A program made the position numbers and the translations under genes. A DNA stretch of 21,506 nucleotides from JBDHRG01 sp039807445 (GTDB lineage Bacteria > Pseudomonadota > Gammaproteobacteria > Competibacterales > Competibacteraceae). This document shows positions 8,151 to 15,070 of the stretch, piece by piece; position 1 is the stretch's first letter, and the number at the start of each line of letters is the position of its first letter. Where the stretch lies: NCBI GenBank assembly GCA_039807445.1, contig JBDHRG010000049.1:1-21506 (forward strand), given 5' to 3'. The notes below the pieces were generated by a model, which saw only the letters and a list, made by a program, of their open reading frames with translations, was not told the DNA's origin and did not search any database.

Positions 8151-8166
8151 CTGTCCCGTCTCACGT
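8151..8166 (+). repeat. Partial match to the composite repeat
   Basis: The CGTCTCACG word and its surroundings match the segment that follows the 23-nt core in copies B and C. The core and the tandem 7-mers are absent. It may be a decayed copy or chance. Confidence 0.3.
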
Positions 8167-8185
8167 CGTGCTTGTTTCTGACTGC

Positions 8186-8218
8186 CGCGGAGACCCGCCA
8201 GCCATCCGTGTCTCCGCG
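8186..8218. other. Inverted repeat in the divergent spacer before mnmA
   Basis: CGCGGAGAC (8186-8194) and GTCTCCGCG (8210-8218) are exact complements around a 15-base loop. The element lies in the 229-base spacer between the PstS-like gene and mnmA, so it may be an operator or part of a leader hairpin. A second GC-rich dyad, GCCGCCCG/CGGGCGGC, lies at 8296-8312. No U-tract follows either, so they are not typical terminators. Confidence 0.4.
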
Positions 8219-8338
8219 CGAGGCGGTCGAACCACATTGAACCGGAGGCGCCGCGGCTTGGCAAGGCTCGGGCGTTGGCGTACCGTAGCCGCGCCGCCGC
8301 CCGCCGGGCGGCCCTCCAGCACAGCCTGAGCACTGGTC

Positions 8339-9424
8339 ATGCGCAAACCCCGCGTCGTCGTCGGCATCTCCGGCGGCGTCGACTCCTCGGTCGCGGCGCT
8401 GCTGCTCGTCGAACAGGGTTACGACGTGCACGGTGTCTTCATGAAGAACTGGGACGACTCGTACGACACCGGCGCCTATTGCACCGCCGCCGACGACGTC
8501 CGCGACGCCCGGGAAGTCTGCGACGCGCTGGGCATCCCGCTGCACACGGTGAACTTCACGCGTGAGTACCGCGAGCGCGTGTTCGCACATTTCCTGCTCG
8601 AGCTCGAGCGCGGCCGCACGCCGAACCCGGACATCCTCTGCAACAGCGAAATCAAGTTCAAAGCCTTCCTCGCGCACGCGCGGCGGCTCGGCGCCGACGC
8701 CATCGCCACCGGCCACTATGCGCGGCGCATCGAGCGCGACGGCCGCAGCCTGCTGCTGAAGGGGCTCGACCCGGGCAAGGATCAGAGCTACTTCCTGCAC
8801 GCGCTGTCGCAGGCGCAGATCGCGCGCGCGCTGTTCCCGGTCGGCCACCTGTTCAAACGCGAGGTGCGCACGCTCGCCGAGCGCGCCGGGCTGATCACCC
8901 ACGACAAGAAGGATTCGACCGGGATCTGCTTCATCGGCGAGCGCGACTTCCGCGAATTCATCGCCCGCTTCCTGCCGGCCCGCCCCGGCCCGCTGCTCAC
9001 GCCCGAAGGCGAAACCGTCGGCGAGCACCAGGGGCTGGCCTTCTACACCCTCGGCCAGCGCCAGGGTCTGAAGATCGGCGGGCGCAAGGGCGGCAGCGGC
9101 GAGCCCTGGTTCGTCGCCGGCAAGGACCCCCGACGCAACGCGCTGATCGTCGTCCAGGGCGAGCATCCGCTGCTGTACGCGCGCGGCCTGCGCGCCAGCG
9201 GCCTGGGCTGGATCGCCGGCGAGCCGCCGGGCGCGCCGTTCGCCTGCCGCGCGAAGACGCGCTACCGCCAGCCCGATCAGGCGTGCACGATCACCCGCCT
9301 CGCCGAGGACGGCTGCGAGGTGGTGTTCGAGGCGCCGCAGCGCGCGGTGACGCCGGGCCAGTCGGTGGTGCTCTACGACGGCGAGACCTGTCTCGGCGGC
9401 GGCGTGATCGAATCGGCGCTCTGA
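8339..9424 (+). CDS. mnmA: MnmA, tRNA-specific 2-thiouridylase
   Basis: A 361-residue cytoplasmic enzyme that thiolates U34 of tRNA-Lys, -Glu and -Gln using ATP and persulfide sulfur from the Tus relay. Visible signatures are the PP-loop SGGVDS (11-16), the nucleophile Cys101 in ILCNSEIKF and the second catalytic Cys197 in GICFIGER, equivalent to Cys102 and Cys199 in E. coli. KDQSYFL (147-153) and TLGQRQG are also typical. Length is close to the E. coli protein (368). The start at 8339 gives the expected N-terminus RKPRVVVGISGG, although no strong ribosome site is seen. It is followed 39 bases later by hflD, the conserved gammaproteobacterial order. Confidence 0.96.
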   Translation: MRKPRVVVGISGGVDSSVAALLLVEQGYDVHGVFMKNWDDSYDTGAYCTAADDVRDAREVCDALGIPLHTVNFTREYRERVFAHFLLELERGRTPNPDILCNSEIKFKAFLAHARRLGADAIATGHYARRIERDGRSLLLKGLDPGKDQSYFLHALSQAQIARALFPVGHLFKREVRTLAERAGLITHDKKDSTGICFIGERDFREFIARFLPARPGPLLTPEGETVGEHQGLAFYTLGQRQGLKIGGRKGGSGEPWFVAGKDPRRNALIVVQGEHPLLYARGLRASGLGWIAGEPPGAPFACRAKTRYRQPDQACTITRLAEDGCEVVFEAPQRAVTPGQSVVLYDGETCLGGGVIESAL

Positions 9425-9463
9425 GCCCCCCTTCCGGACGCAATCAGCACAAGAACCGAGAAC

Positions 9464-10078
9464 ATGCAGAAGACCGACCGTGAACGCGCGATCGCGCTAG
9501 CCGGCCTGTTCCAGGCGGTGGCGCTGGTGCGTGACATCGCCTACACCGGCCAGTGCTCCAGCGCGGATGCCGACGTCTGCCTGGGCAGCCTTTTCCGGAT
9601 CGACGCCGAGGACGTCGAGGCGGTGTACGGCGGGCTGTGGGGCTTGCGCCGAGGCCTGAAGCTGCTCGCCGACGAGTTGCGCACGCCGCGCGAGATGGAG
9701 CTCGCGCGCTACACGGTGAACCTGCTGGCGCTCGAGCGGCACCTGGCGCAGAACGCGCCGATGACCCGGCGGCTGCGCGCCGGGATCGAGGCGCTCGCCC
9801 CGCGGCTCGCCGAACTCGGCCCGGGCGACGCCGCGATCGTCGCCGAGCTCGCGGAACTCTACAGCGGCACGATCAGCACGCTGACGCCGCGGATCATGGT
9901 CAACGGCGAGCAGCGCCACCTGAGCCACCCGGAAAACGCCCACCGCATCCGTGCGCTGCTGCTCGCCGGGCTGCGCTCGGCGGTGCTGTGGCACCAGGCC
10001 GGCGGCCGCCGCTTGACGCTGCTGCTGCGTCGCCGCCGCCTGCTCGAGCAGGCGCAGAAGCTGCTCGGCGGCGGCTGA
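9464..10078 (+). CDS. hflD: HflD family protein (high-frequency lysogenisation protein homologue)
   Basis: A 204-residue protein with the family pattern LALAGLFQAVxLV near the start, RYTVNLLALERHL (77-89), LTPRIMVNGEQRHL and the C-terminal RALLLAGLRSAVLWHQAGGRRL. In E. coli HflD is a peripheral membrane protein that binds phage lambda CII and favours lytic growth; its cellular role is poorly defined. The family is largely confined to Gammaproteobacteria, so it is the main taxonomic clue here. It follows mnmA with a short gap and is probably co-transcribed. In enteric bacteria purB comes next; here the next gene is fpr on the opposite strand, only 44 bases away. Confidence 0.92.
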   Translation: MQKTDRERAIALAGLFQAVALVRDIAYTGQCSSADADVCLGSLFRIDAEDVEAVYGGLWGLRRGLKLLADELRTPREMELARYTVNLLALERHLAQNAPMTRRLRAGIEALAPRLAELGPGDAAIVAELAELYSGTISTLTPRIMVNGEQRHLSHPENAHRIRALLLAGLRSAVLWHQAGGRRLTLLLRRRRLLEQAQKLLGGG

Positions 10079-10122
10079 GGGCGTCGCGAGCTGCCCGGTG
10101 GTCCGGTCGCGCGCCGCGCCGC

Positions 10123-10899
10123 TCACTTCTCGACGAAGGCGCGCTCGATCACGTAGTCGCCCGGCTCGCCGACGCGGGGTGAAACCTTGAAGCCGCGCGC
10201 GTCGAGCAGCGCCGAGGTGTCCTTGAGCATGCTCGGGCTGCCGCAGATCATCGCGCGGTCGTGCTCGGGATTCAGCGGCGGCAGGCCGATGTCCGCGCAC
10301 AGCTTGCCGCTGTCGATCAGGTCGGTCAGCCGTCCCTGGTTGCGGAAGGGCTCGCGCGTGACGGTCGGGTAGTAGATCAGCTTCGCGCGCACGGCGTCGC
10401 CGAAGTATTCGTTGTTCGGCAGCTCCCGGGTGATGTAGTCGGCGTAGGCCAGCTCGCTGACGTAGCGCACGCCGTGCACCAGCACGACCTTGTCGAAGCG
10501 CTCGTAGGCTTCGGGGTCCTTGATCAGGCTCATGAACGGCGCCAGCCCGGTGCCGGTGCCGAACAGGTAGAGGTGCTTGCCCGGCAGCAGGTCGTGCAGC
10601 ACCAGCGTCCCGGTCGGCTTGCGGCTCACCAGCAGCGGGTCGCCGACCTGGAGGTGCTGCAGGCGCGAGGTCAGCGGGCCGTTCTGCACCTTGATGCTGA
10701 AGAACTCGAGCTCTTCCTCGTAGTTGGCGCTGGCGATGCTGTAGGCGCGCATCAGCGGGCGCCCCTCGACCTCCAGACCGATCATCACGAAATGGCCGTT
10801 CTCGAACCGCAGCGACTCGTCGCGCGTGGTCTTGAAGCTGAACAGGGTGTCGTTCCAGTGATGGACGCTCGTCACGCGCTCCGTAACGAAAGTGGTCAT
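10123..10899 (-). CDS. fpr: Fpr, ferredoxin-NADP+ reductase
   Basis: A 258-residue FAD enzyme exchanging electrons between NADPH and ferredoxin or flavodoxin, with roles in iron-sulfur assembly and oxidative stress in related bacteria. Visible motifs are FAD-binding RAYSIAS (about 50-56), NADP-binding GTGTGLAPF and CGSPSML. The C-terminus RAFVEK is typical of the Azotobacter-type bacterial Fpr, which has the same length. The ATG at 10897-10899 is chosen because the family begins just before this point; the longer frame upstream encodes low-complexity Arg/Ser sequence. An AAGAGA element lies ahead of the start. Just upstream is a perfect 20-bp palindrome (10921-10940), a possible operator or leader hairpin. 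Confidence 0.95.
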   Translation of the reverse strand: MTTFVTERVTSVHHWNDTLFSFKTTRDESLRFENGHFVMIGLEVEGRPLMRAYSIASANYEEELEFFSIKVQNGPLTSRLQHLQVGDPLLVSRKPTGTLVLHDLLPGKHLYLFGTGTGLAPFMSLIKDPEAYERFDKVVLVHGVRYVSELAYADYITRELPNNEYFGDAVRAKLIYYPTVTREPFRNQGRLTDLIDSGKLCADIGLPPLNPEHDRAMICGSPSMLKDTSALLDARGFKVSPRVGEPGDYVIERAFVEK

Positions 10900-11375
10900 G
10901 ACTCGAAATCTCTTGATGCTCCGCGCGAGCGCTCGCGCGGATCGGCTGAAAGAACGCGACACGGGCCGGAGGTCTGGCAGCGGGCGGACCCTCGGGGGCC
11001 CGGCGCGCTCCACGGTCGCCACCTCGCTCGTCGCCTCCGCTCGCGAACAGGCGCCTCCAGGGACGGCGCAGCGGAATCTACCACGACTCGACGCCGCGCG
11101 GCTCGGACTCGAGCGACTCACGCTCGCAGCGACTCCGCCGGCCCGGGCGCTGCCTCTATCAGGGTGGGGTCTGCCTGGCCTGAGGTTCAAGATCAATTCA
11201 TGTTGCAGTGAACAAATCTCGTTTGTGGCAACGGCTTGCCGATCATACGATGCGTGCCATCGAAAGGTTCCCGGTCACCCCACGAAGGCTCCGGGCATGG
11301 TTCGGTCGCAGGGCGGGTACCGCCACGAGCGGAGCATCGCGCCGGACCGGACATTGCAGACTGTAGGTGAGTACC
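10900..11375. other. Divergent spacer between fpr and the DUF1127 gene
   Basis: About 476 bases without a convincing gene. Open frames cross it, but their translations are Arg/Ser/Ala-rich and recall no family. The fpr-proximal part is very GC-rich and holds the 20-bp palindrome. From about 11185 it becomes more AT-rich, which is where promoters for the rightward gene would be expected; ACAAA/TTTGT half-sites around five bases occur near 11212-11226. No RNA gene was recognised. Confidence 0.5.
10921..10940. promoter_or_regulatory. Perfect 20-bp palindrome upstream of fpr
   Basis: CCGCGCGAGC is followed immediately by its own reverse complement, with no mismatch. The element begins 21 bases upstream of the fpr start codon, so it may be a dimeric regulator site or a stable hairpin in the fpr leader. 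No known operator consensus was matched. Confidence 0.5.
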
Positions 11376-11681
11376 ATGTTCGACACCCTGTTCAAGCTGT
11401 TCGAAACCCAGACCGCCGGCTTCGTCGGCAGCACCCACGCCAGCGGCCGCACCGCCGAGGCGTCCGAGGCGGGCTTCAGCCGTATCAACCACTTCGTCGC
11501 CGACTGGAGCGCCGCCGAGACCCGCCGCCCGTCGTCCCTCGGCGGGCTGATCGCGACCTGGCGCCAGCGCCACGCCGAGCGCACGGCGCTCGCGGCGCTG
11601 GACGATCGGACGCTGGCCGACATCGGCCTGAGCCGCGCCGATGCCATCGACGAGGCGCGCAAGCCGTTCTGGCAGGTGTAA
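11376..11681 (+). CDS. DUF1127 (YjiS-like) small protein
   Basis: A 101-residue protein. The C-terminal half (about 56-99) is a DUF1127 domain, with GLIATWRQRHAERTALAAL, DDRTLADIGLSRADAIDEA and a terminal KPFW. The N-terminal half is a variable, Ser/Ala-rich extension. Members are small, basic and widespread in Proteobacteria; in some Alphaproteobacteria they have been linked to RNA or phosphate-related regulation, but no general biochemical role is established. The ATG at 11376 is preferred over GTG at 11367 because AGGTGAG lies five bases before it. It is monocistronic, ending at the strong terminator about 25 bases later. Confidence 0.85.
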   Translation: MFDTLFKLFETQTAGFVGSTHASGRTAEASEAGFSRINHFVADWSAAETRRPSSLGGLIATWRQRHAERTALAALDDRTLADIGLSRADAIDEARKPFWQV

Positions 11682-11706
11682 GCGCGTTTCGCAGCGCCGG
11701 ATGCCG

Positions 11707-11735
11707 AAGGGCGCCCCTCCGCGGGGCGCCCTTTT
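11707..11735 (+). terminator. Rho-independent terminator after the DUF1127 gene
   Basis: AAGGGCGCCCC (11707-11717) pairs exactly with GGGGCGCCCTT (11723-11733) around a TCCGC loop and runs into TTTTCGTTT. This is the clearest intrinsic terminator in the window. Confidence 0.93.
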
Positions 11736-11866
11736 CGTTTGGAGGCGGCCGCCGGCCGACAGGCACCGAGTTGGATCACCGCCCGGTCCCGCCGATGTCA
11801 GCTTTCTTTACAAGCACTCGCGGGTCAGCGACGACGCTTCGTTGATTTCAATCAAAAAAATAATCA

Positions 11867-11881
11867 TGGCGCGCTTGATGC
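11867..11881 (+). promoter_or_regulatory. Possible sigma-54 (-24/-12) promoter before the PEP-CTERM gene
   Basis: TGGCGCGCTTGATGC resembles the RpoN consensus TGGCACG-N4-TTGC, with the required GG-N10-GC spacing and two mismatches. An AT-rich tract (about 11840-11866) lies directly upstream, and the gene starts about 100 bases downstream. RpoN with the PrsK/PrsR system is reported to control PEP-CTERM genes in some floc-forming bacteria, which makes the match plausible, but it rests on sequence similarity alone. Confidence 0.4.
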
Positions 11882-11979
11882 CCGAGGAATCCGCCGGTGG
11901 TGCCCGACCCTCGCCAGCCAGGACCCGCGTCGCACGGCTTTCCGGCCACCCCGGCGCGGAACATTCCGAGGAGGCAGCC

Positions 11980-12575
11980 ATGAACGACTTGCAGCCAGCT
12001 TCTCCGGGGCGGCGGTACCGGAGTGCGGTACTCGCCGTCGCCCTGGGAATCACCACCCCGGTCTACGCCGGGCCGATCGGTTTCGACATCTTCTACCAGT
12101 TCGGCTTCACCGATGCCGGCCTTGCCGCCACCGGCTGCGATCCGGCCGATCCCGCCGGCGCCTTCTGCATCCCGAGTTCGGAAACCCCCACCACACCTTC
12201 CTCGATGCGCCCGACTGGACCCTCGTCGTCCCCGCGGGCGGCGCGACGCTGACAGTCGTCGATGCCTTCGAGGCCGGCGACCGGTTCGAAGTGTTCGACT
12301 TCGGCATCAGCCTGGGGCTCACGTCGCTGCCGACCGGCAGCGACGACTGCGGTGACGATCCCGTCCCCTGCCTGGCCGATCCGGACATCAGCCAGGGCGT
12401 GTTCGCGCTCGCGCCCGGGGCGCACGCGCTGAGCCTCGTCCCGGTGCTGAGCCCCGGCGGGCTCGGCAGCGGCTACCTGCGCGTGCAGCAGGGCATCGTC
12501 CCCGAACCGGGCGCGCTGCTGCTGCTCGGCGTCGGCTTGGTGGCGCTGCGCCTGGGCGGGCGCAGGCGGACTTGA
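11980..12575 (+). pseudogene. PEP-CTERM sorting-domain protein, frameshifted
   Basis: The gene starts at ATG 11980 behind GAGGAGG and encodes a signal peptide ending near TPVYA, then an exported domain. The first frame carries GFDIFYQFGFTDAGLAATG and reaches a stop at 12252. The matching continuation (NPHHTFLDAPDWTLVVPAGG onward) lies in another frame and ends at 12575 with VPEPGALLLLGVGLVALRL and RRRT, a textbook PEP-CTERM tail recognised by exosortase. Restoring one base near 12175-12182 joins the two into about 198 residues. PEP-CTERM proteins are exported, processed by exosortase and usually linked to exopolysaccharide or floc formation. No exosortase gene is in view. The break may be a real mutation or a sequencing error. 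Confidence 0.8.
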
Positions 12576-12615
12576 CCGTTCCACACCCCGCCGGACTGGC
12601 GGGAAGGGGGAAGCC

Positions 12616-14883
12616 ATGGCATCCCGAACCTTGCACCGCGGCGCCTGGTCGCCGCTGACCCTGACCATCGCGCTGGCGCTGTCCACCGGGCGCAACGCCG
12701 CGCTCGCCGCCGATCCGCCGCTCACGCGCTTCGCCGGCCCCACCGCGTCGCAGCCCCTGGCGTTCAGCGGCGACGGCGCCTGCCTCGCGGTGGCCAACCC
12801 CGACAACAACAGCGTGACCTTCTTCGACGTGCGCGCCGACCGCAACCGCTGCCTGGCCGAAGTACCGGCCGGCCGCGAGCCCAACGGCGTGGTCTTCATG
12901 CCCGACGGCAAGAAAGCCTACGTCGCCAACACCGTCAGCGGCACGGTCTCGGTGATCCGCGTCAACATCGCCAACGGCGCGATCTCGCGCCCGCTCCGCA
13001 ACATCGCCGTCGGCACCGAACCCTACGGGCTGGCGCTGACCCCGAACGGCCGCAAGCTCTACGTCACCAACGCCCGCTCGGGCAACGTCTCGGTGATCGA
13101 CACCGCCAGCGACGTGGTCGTCAGGACGCTGACGCTCCCGGGCTTCGAGCCGCGCGGCATCGCGACCAGCAACGACGGCGATGCCGACGACAACGACGAA
13201 ACCGTTTACGTGACCCAGCTCCTGGTCCTGCCCGTGCCGGGCAAGGTCGACGGCCAGGACGACGCCAAGGTGGGGCGGGTCACGGTGCTTTCCACCGCCA
13301 CCGACAGCATCACCGGCGATGTGACACTGCTCCCGATCGCCGATACCGGCTTCATGGCGAATGGCGACGCCATCGCCCGCATCCCGCCAGGCCCGGACTT
13401 CGTCTTCACCACCGGCGCCTATCCGAACCAGCTCAACGGCATCGCGATCAAGGACGGCTTCGCCTACCTGCCCAACACCGGCGCCTCGCCCAATGGCCCG
13501 GTGCGCTTCAACGTCAACACCCAGAGCCTGCTGGCGGTGATCGACCGCAGCCGCAACATCGATGCCGGCAAGACGATCAACCTGCACACCGCGGTGCGCG
13601 ACCAGACCGATCCAGCGCGGCTGTTCATCACCCAGCCCTGGGCGATCGCGTTCAAGCACGGGCTCGGCCAGGGCTACGTGCTCAGCGCCGCCAGCAACAT
13701 CGTCGTCAAGATCGCGCTCGACTCCACCGGCATGCCCGCGGTGCAGAGCGATCCGGCCGACCCGGGCCGCGTGCTGCAGATCCCGGTCGGCAGGAACCCG
13801 CGCGGCATCGTCGTCAACGCCGCCGACACCCGCGCCTACGTGATGAACTACGTCTCGCGCGACGTCTCGGTGATCGACCTGAGCGGCCCCCGCGAGCGGG
13901 TGCTCGCCAGCCTGCCCTCGAGCGCGCTGCCCACCCCCGGCACCCTGGCCGACAAGATCCACATCGGCAAAGAGCTGTACAACACCTCGGTCGGCCAGTT
14001 CGACCCGCCGGCCCAGGCCGGGCGCATGTCGGCCGGCGGCTGGGGCTCGTGCGCGAGCTGCCACCCCAACGGGCTGAGCGACAACGTGGTGTGGATCTTC
14101 GCCGCCGGCCCGCGCCGCACCATCCCGCAGCACACCGACTTCGACCAGACCGATGCCACGCGCAGCACCCAGCGCGCGCTGAACTGGTCGGCGATCTTCG
14201 ACGAGGAGCAGGATTTCGAGCTCAACATCCGCGGCGTCTCCGGCGGGCTCGGGCTGTTCGTCGGCAGCGACGGCAACACGCCGGACAACACCCCGCCGGT
14301 GGCGGCCTTCGACCCGGCCAACGGCCCGCCCAACACGGCGCGGCGCCAGGTGACGGTGCGCGGCGTCGGCGCCTGGGACGCGATCAAGGCGTTCGTGCAG
14401 TTCGGCATCCGTGCGCCGATCTCGCCGGTGCCGGACACCGATACGGCCGCACTCGCCGGCCGTTCGCTGTTCCAGGCTGCCAACTGCCAGGCCTGCCACG
14501 GCGACGCGCAGTGGACCTCGAGCCGGGTGCGCTTCACCCCGCCGCCCGTGGCCACGCTGGTTTCCAACGGCCAGTTGATCGGCGAGCTGCGCCAGGTGGG
14601 CACCTTCGACCCGACGGCGCTGAACGAGATCCGCGCCAACGCCGCACCGCCGCTCGGTGCCGACGGCTTCGCGCCGGCCCCGCTGCTATCGGTGTTCGCC
14701 TTCCCCGACACCCTGCTGCACAACGGCACCGCCCCCTCGCTCGACGCCGTGCTGCAGAACGTCACCCACCGCAGCGCCGGCACCGGCGGCGTCGACACGC
14801 TGAGCAACCCGGCCGACCGGCTGCGGCTGGTGCGCTTCCTGCTGTCGATCGACGCCCCGACTTCGACAGTTCGTTGCAACTGA
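12616..14883 (+). CDS. Exported YVTN beta-propeller di-heme cytochrome c
   Basis: A 755-residue secreted protein with an N-terminal signal peptide ending near LAA (29-31). Residues about 40-430 are beta-propeller repeats of YVTN type, with repeated blocks such as PNGVVFMPDGKKAYVAN, PYGLALTPNGRKLYVTN and PRGIVVNAADTRAYVMN. Two c-type heme sites follow: CASCH (479-483) and CQACH (624-628), the second before LLHNGTAPSLDAVL, as in MauG-like and related di-heme modules. It probably acts as a periplasmic or surface electron-transfer or oxidase protein; the substrate is unknown. GGAAGGGGG precedes the ATG. It lies 40 bases after the PEP-CTERM gene and may share its transcript. The last codons and stop lie in the left arm of an inverted repeat, so its natural end may have been altered. 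Confidence 0.9.
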   Translation: MASRTLHRGAWSPLTLTIALALSTGRNAALAADPPLTRFAGPTASQPLAFSGDGACLAVANPDNNSVTFFDVRADRNRCLAEVPAGREPNGVVFMPDGKKAYVANTVSGTVSVIRVNIANGAISRPLRNIAVGTEPYGLALTPNGRKLYVTNARSGNVSVIDTASDVVVRTLTLPGFEPRGIATSNDGDADDNDETVYVTQLLVLPVPGKVDGQDDAKVGRVTVLSTATDSITGDVTLLPIADTGFMANGDAIARIPPGPDFVFTTGAYPNQLNGIAIKDGFAYLPNTGASPNGPVRFNVNTQSLLAVIDRSRNIDAGKTINLHTAVRDQTDPARLFITQPWAIAFKHGLGQGYVLSAASNIVVKIALDSTGMPAVQSDPADPGRVLQIPVGRNPRGIVVNAADTRAYVMNYVSRDVSVIDLSGPRERVLASLPSSALPTPGTLADKIHIGKELYNTSVGQFDPPAQAGRMSAGGWGSCASCHPNGLSDNVVWIFAAGPRRTIPQHTDFDQTDATRSTQRALNWSAIFDEEQDFELNIRGVSGGLGLFVGSDGNTPDNTPPVAAFDPANGPPNTARRQVTVRGVGAWDAIKAFVQFGIRAPISPVPDTDTAALAGRSLFQAANCQACHGDAQWTSSRVRFTPPPVATLVSNGQLIGELRQVGTFDPTALNEIRANAAPPLGADGFAPAPLLSVFAFPDTLLHNGTAPSLDAVLQNVTHRSAGTGGVDTLSNPADRLRLVRFLLSIDAPTSTVRCN

Positions 14884-14964
14884 TTGATTTTATTGGGATA
14901 AAACGTGCCACTACAAACTACCGTCATTCAATAAAATCAATAGCTTAACCTCACAACTGTCGAA
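14862..14964. repeat. Nested AT-rich inverted repeat at the left island edge
   Basis: The inner arms ATTGATTTTATTG (14883-14895) and CAATAAAATCAAT (14929-14941) are exact 13-bp complements. The outer arms TTCGACAGTT (14862-14871) and AACTGTCGAA (14955-14964) are exact 10-bp complements. Together they form a 103-base near-symmetrical element overlapping the cytochrome stop codon. It is AT-rich in GC-rich surroundings and abuts the restriction-modification island. It may be a MITE-like remnant, an end of an inserted element, or a bidirectional terminator. Confidence 0.75.
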
Positions 14965-15008
14965 CTTCGGGACGCCGGAACGCCGCCGATCCCGTGAGGC
15001 GGACGCGG

Positions 15009-15062
15009 CTCGGCGACTCAGGGCCGCCTGTACGGGCGGCCCTCCTGTTGTGGACCGCCGAG
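15009..15062. terminator. GC-rich two-step hairpin downstream of the methyltransferase gene
   Basis: AGGGCCGCC (15020-15028) pairs with GGCGGCCCT (15035-15043), and an outer CTCGGCG (15009-15015) pairs with CGCCGAG (15056-15062). It ends nine bases after the methyltransferase stop when read leftward. No U-rich tail is present on either strand, so an intrinsic terminator function is only possible. Confidence 0.45.
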
Positions 15063-15070
15063 GCATCCGC

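Noticed and set aside
12388..14499. A 703-codon minus-strand open frame across the cytochrome gene
   Set aside because: A shadow frame; the plus strand has heme sites, a signal peptide and propeller repeats.
14943..15070. Integron attC site next to the restriction-modification pair
   Set aside because: One core-like GCTTAAC occurs at 14943-14949, but no matching GTTRRRY partner or paired L boxes were found at a suitable distance, and no integrase is present.
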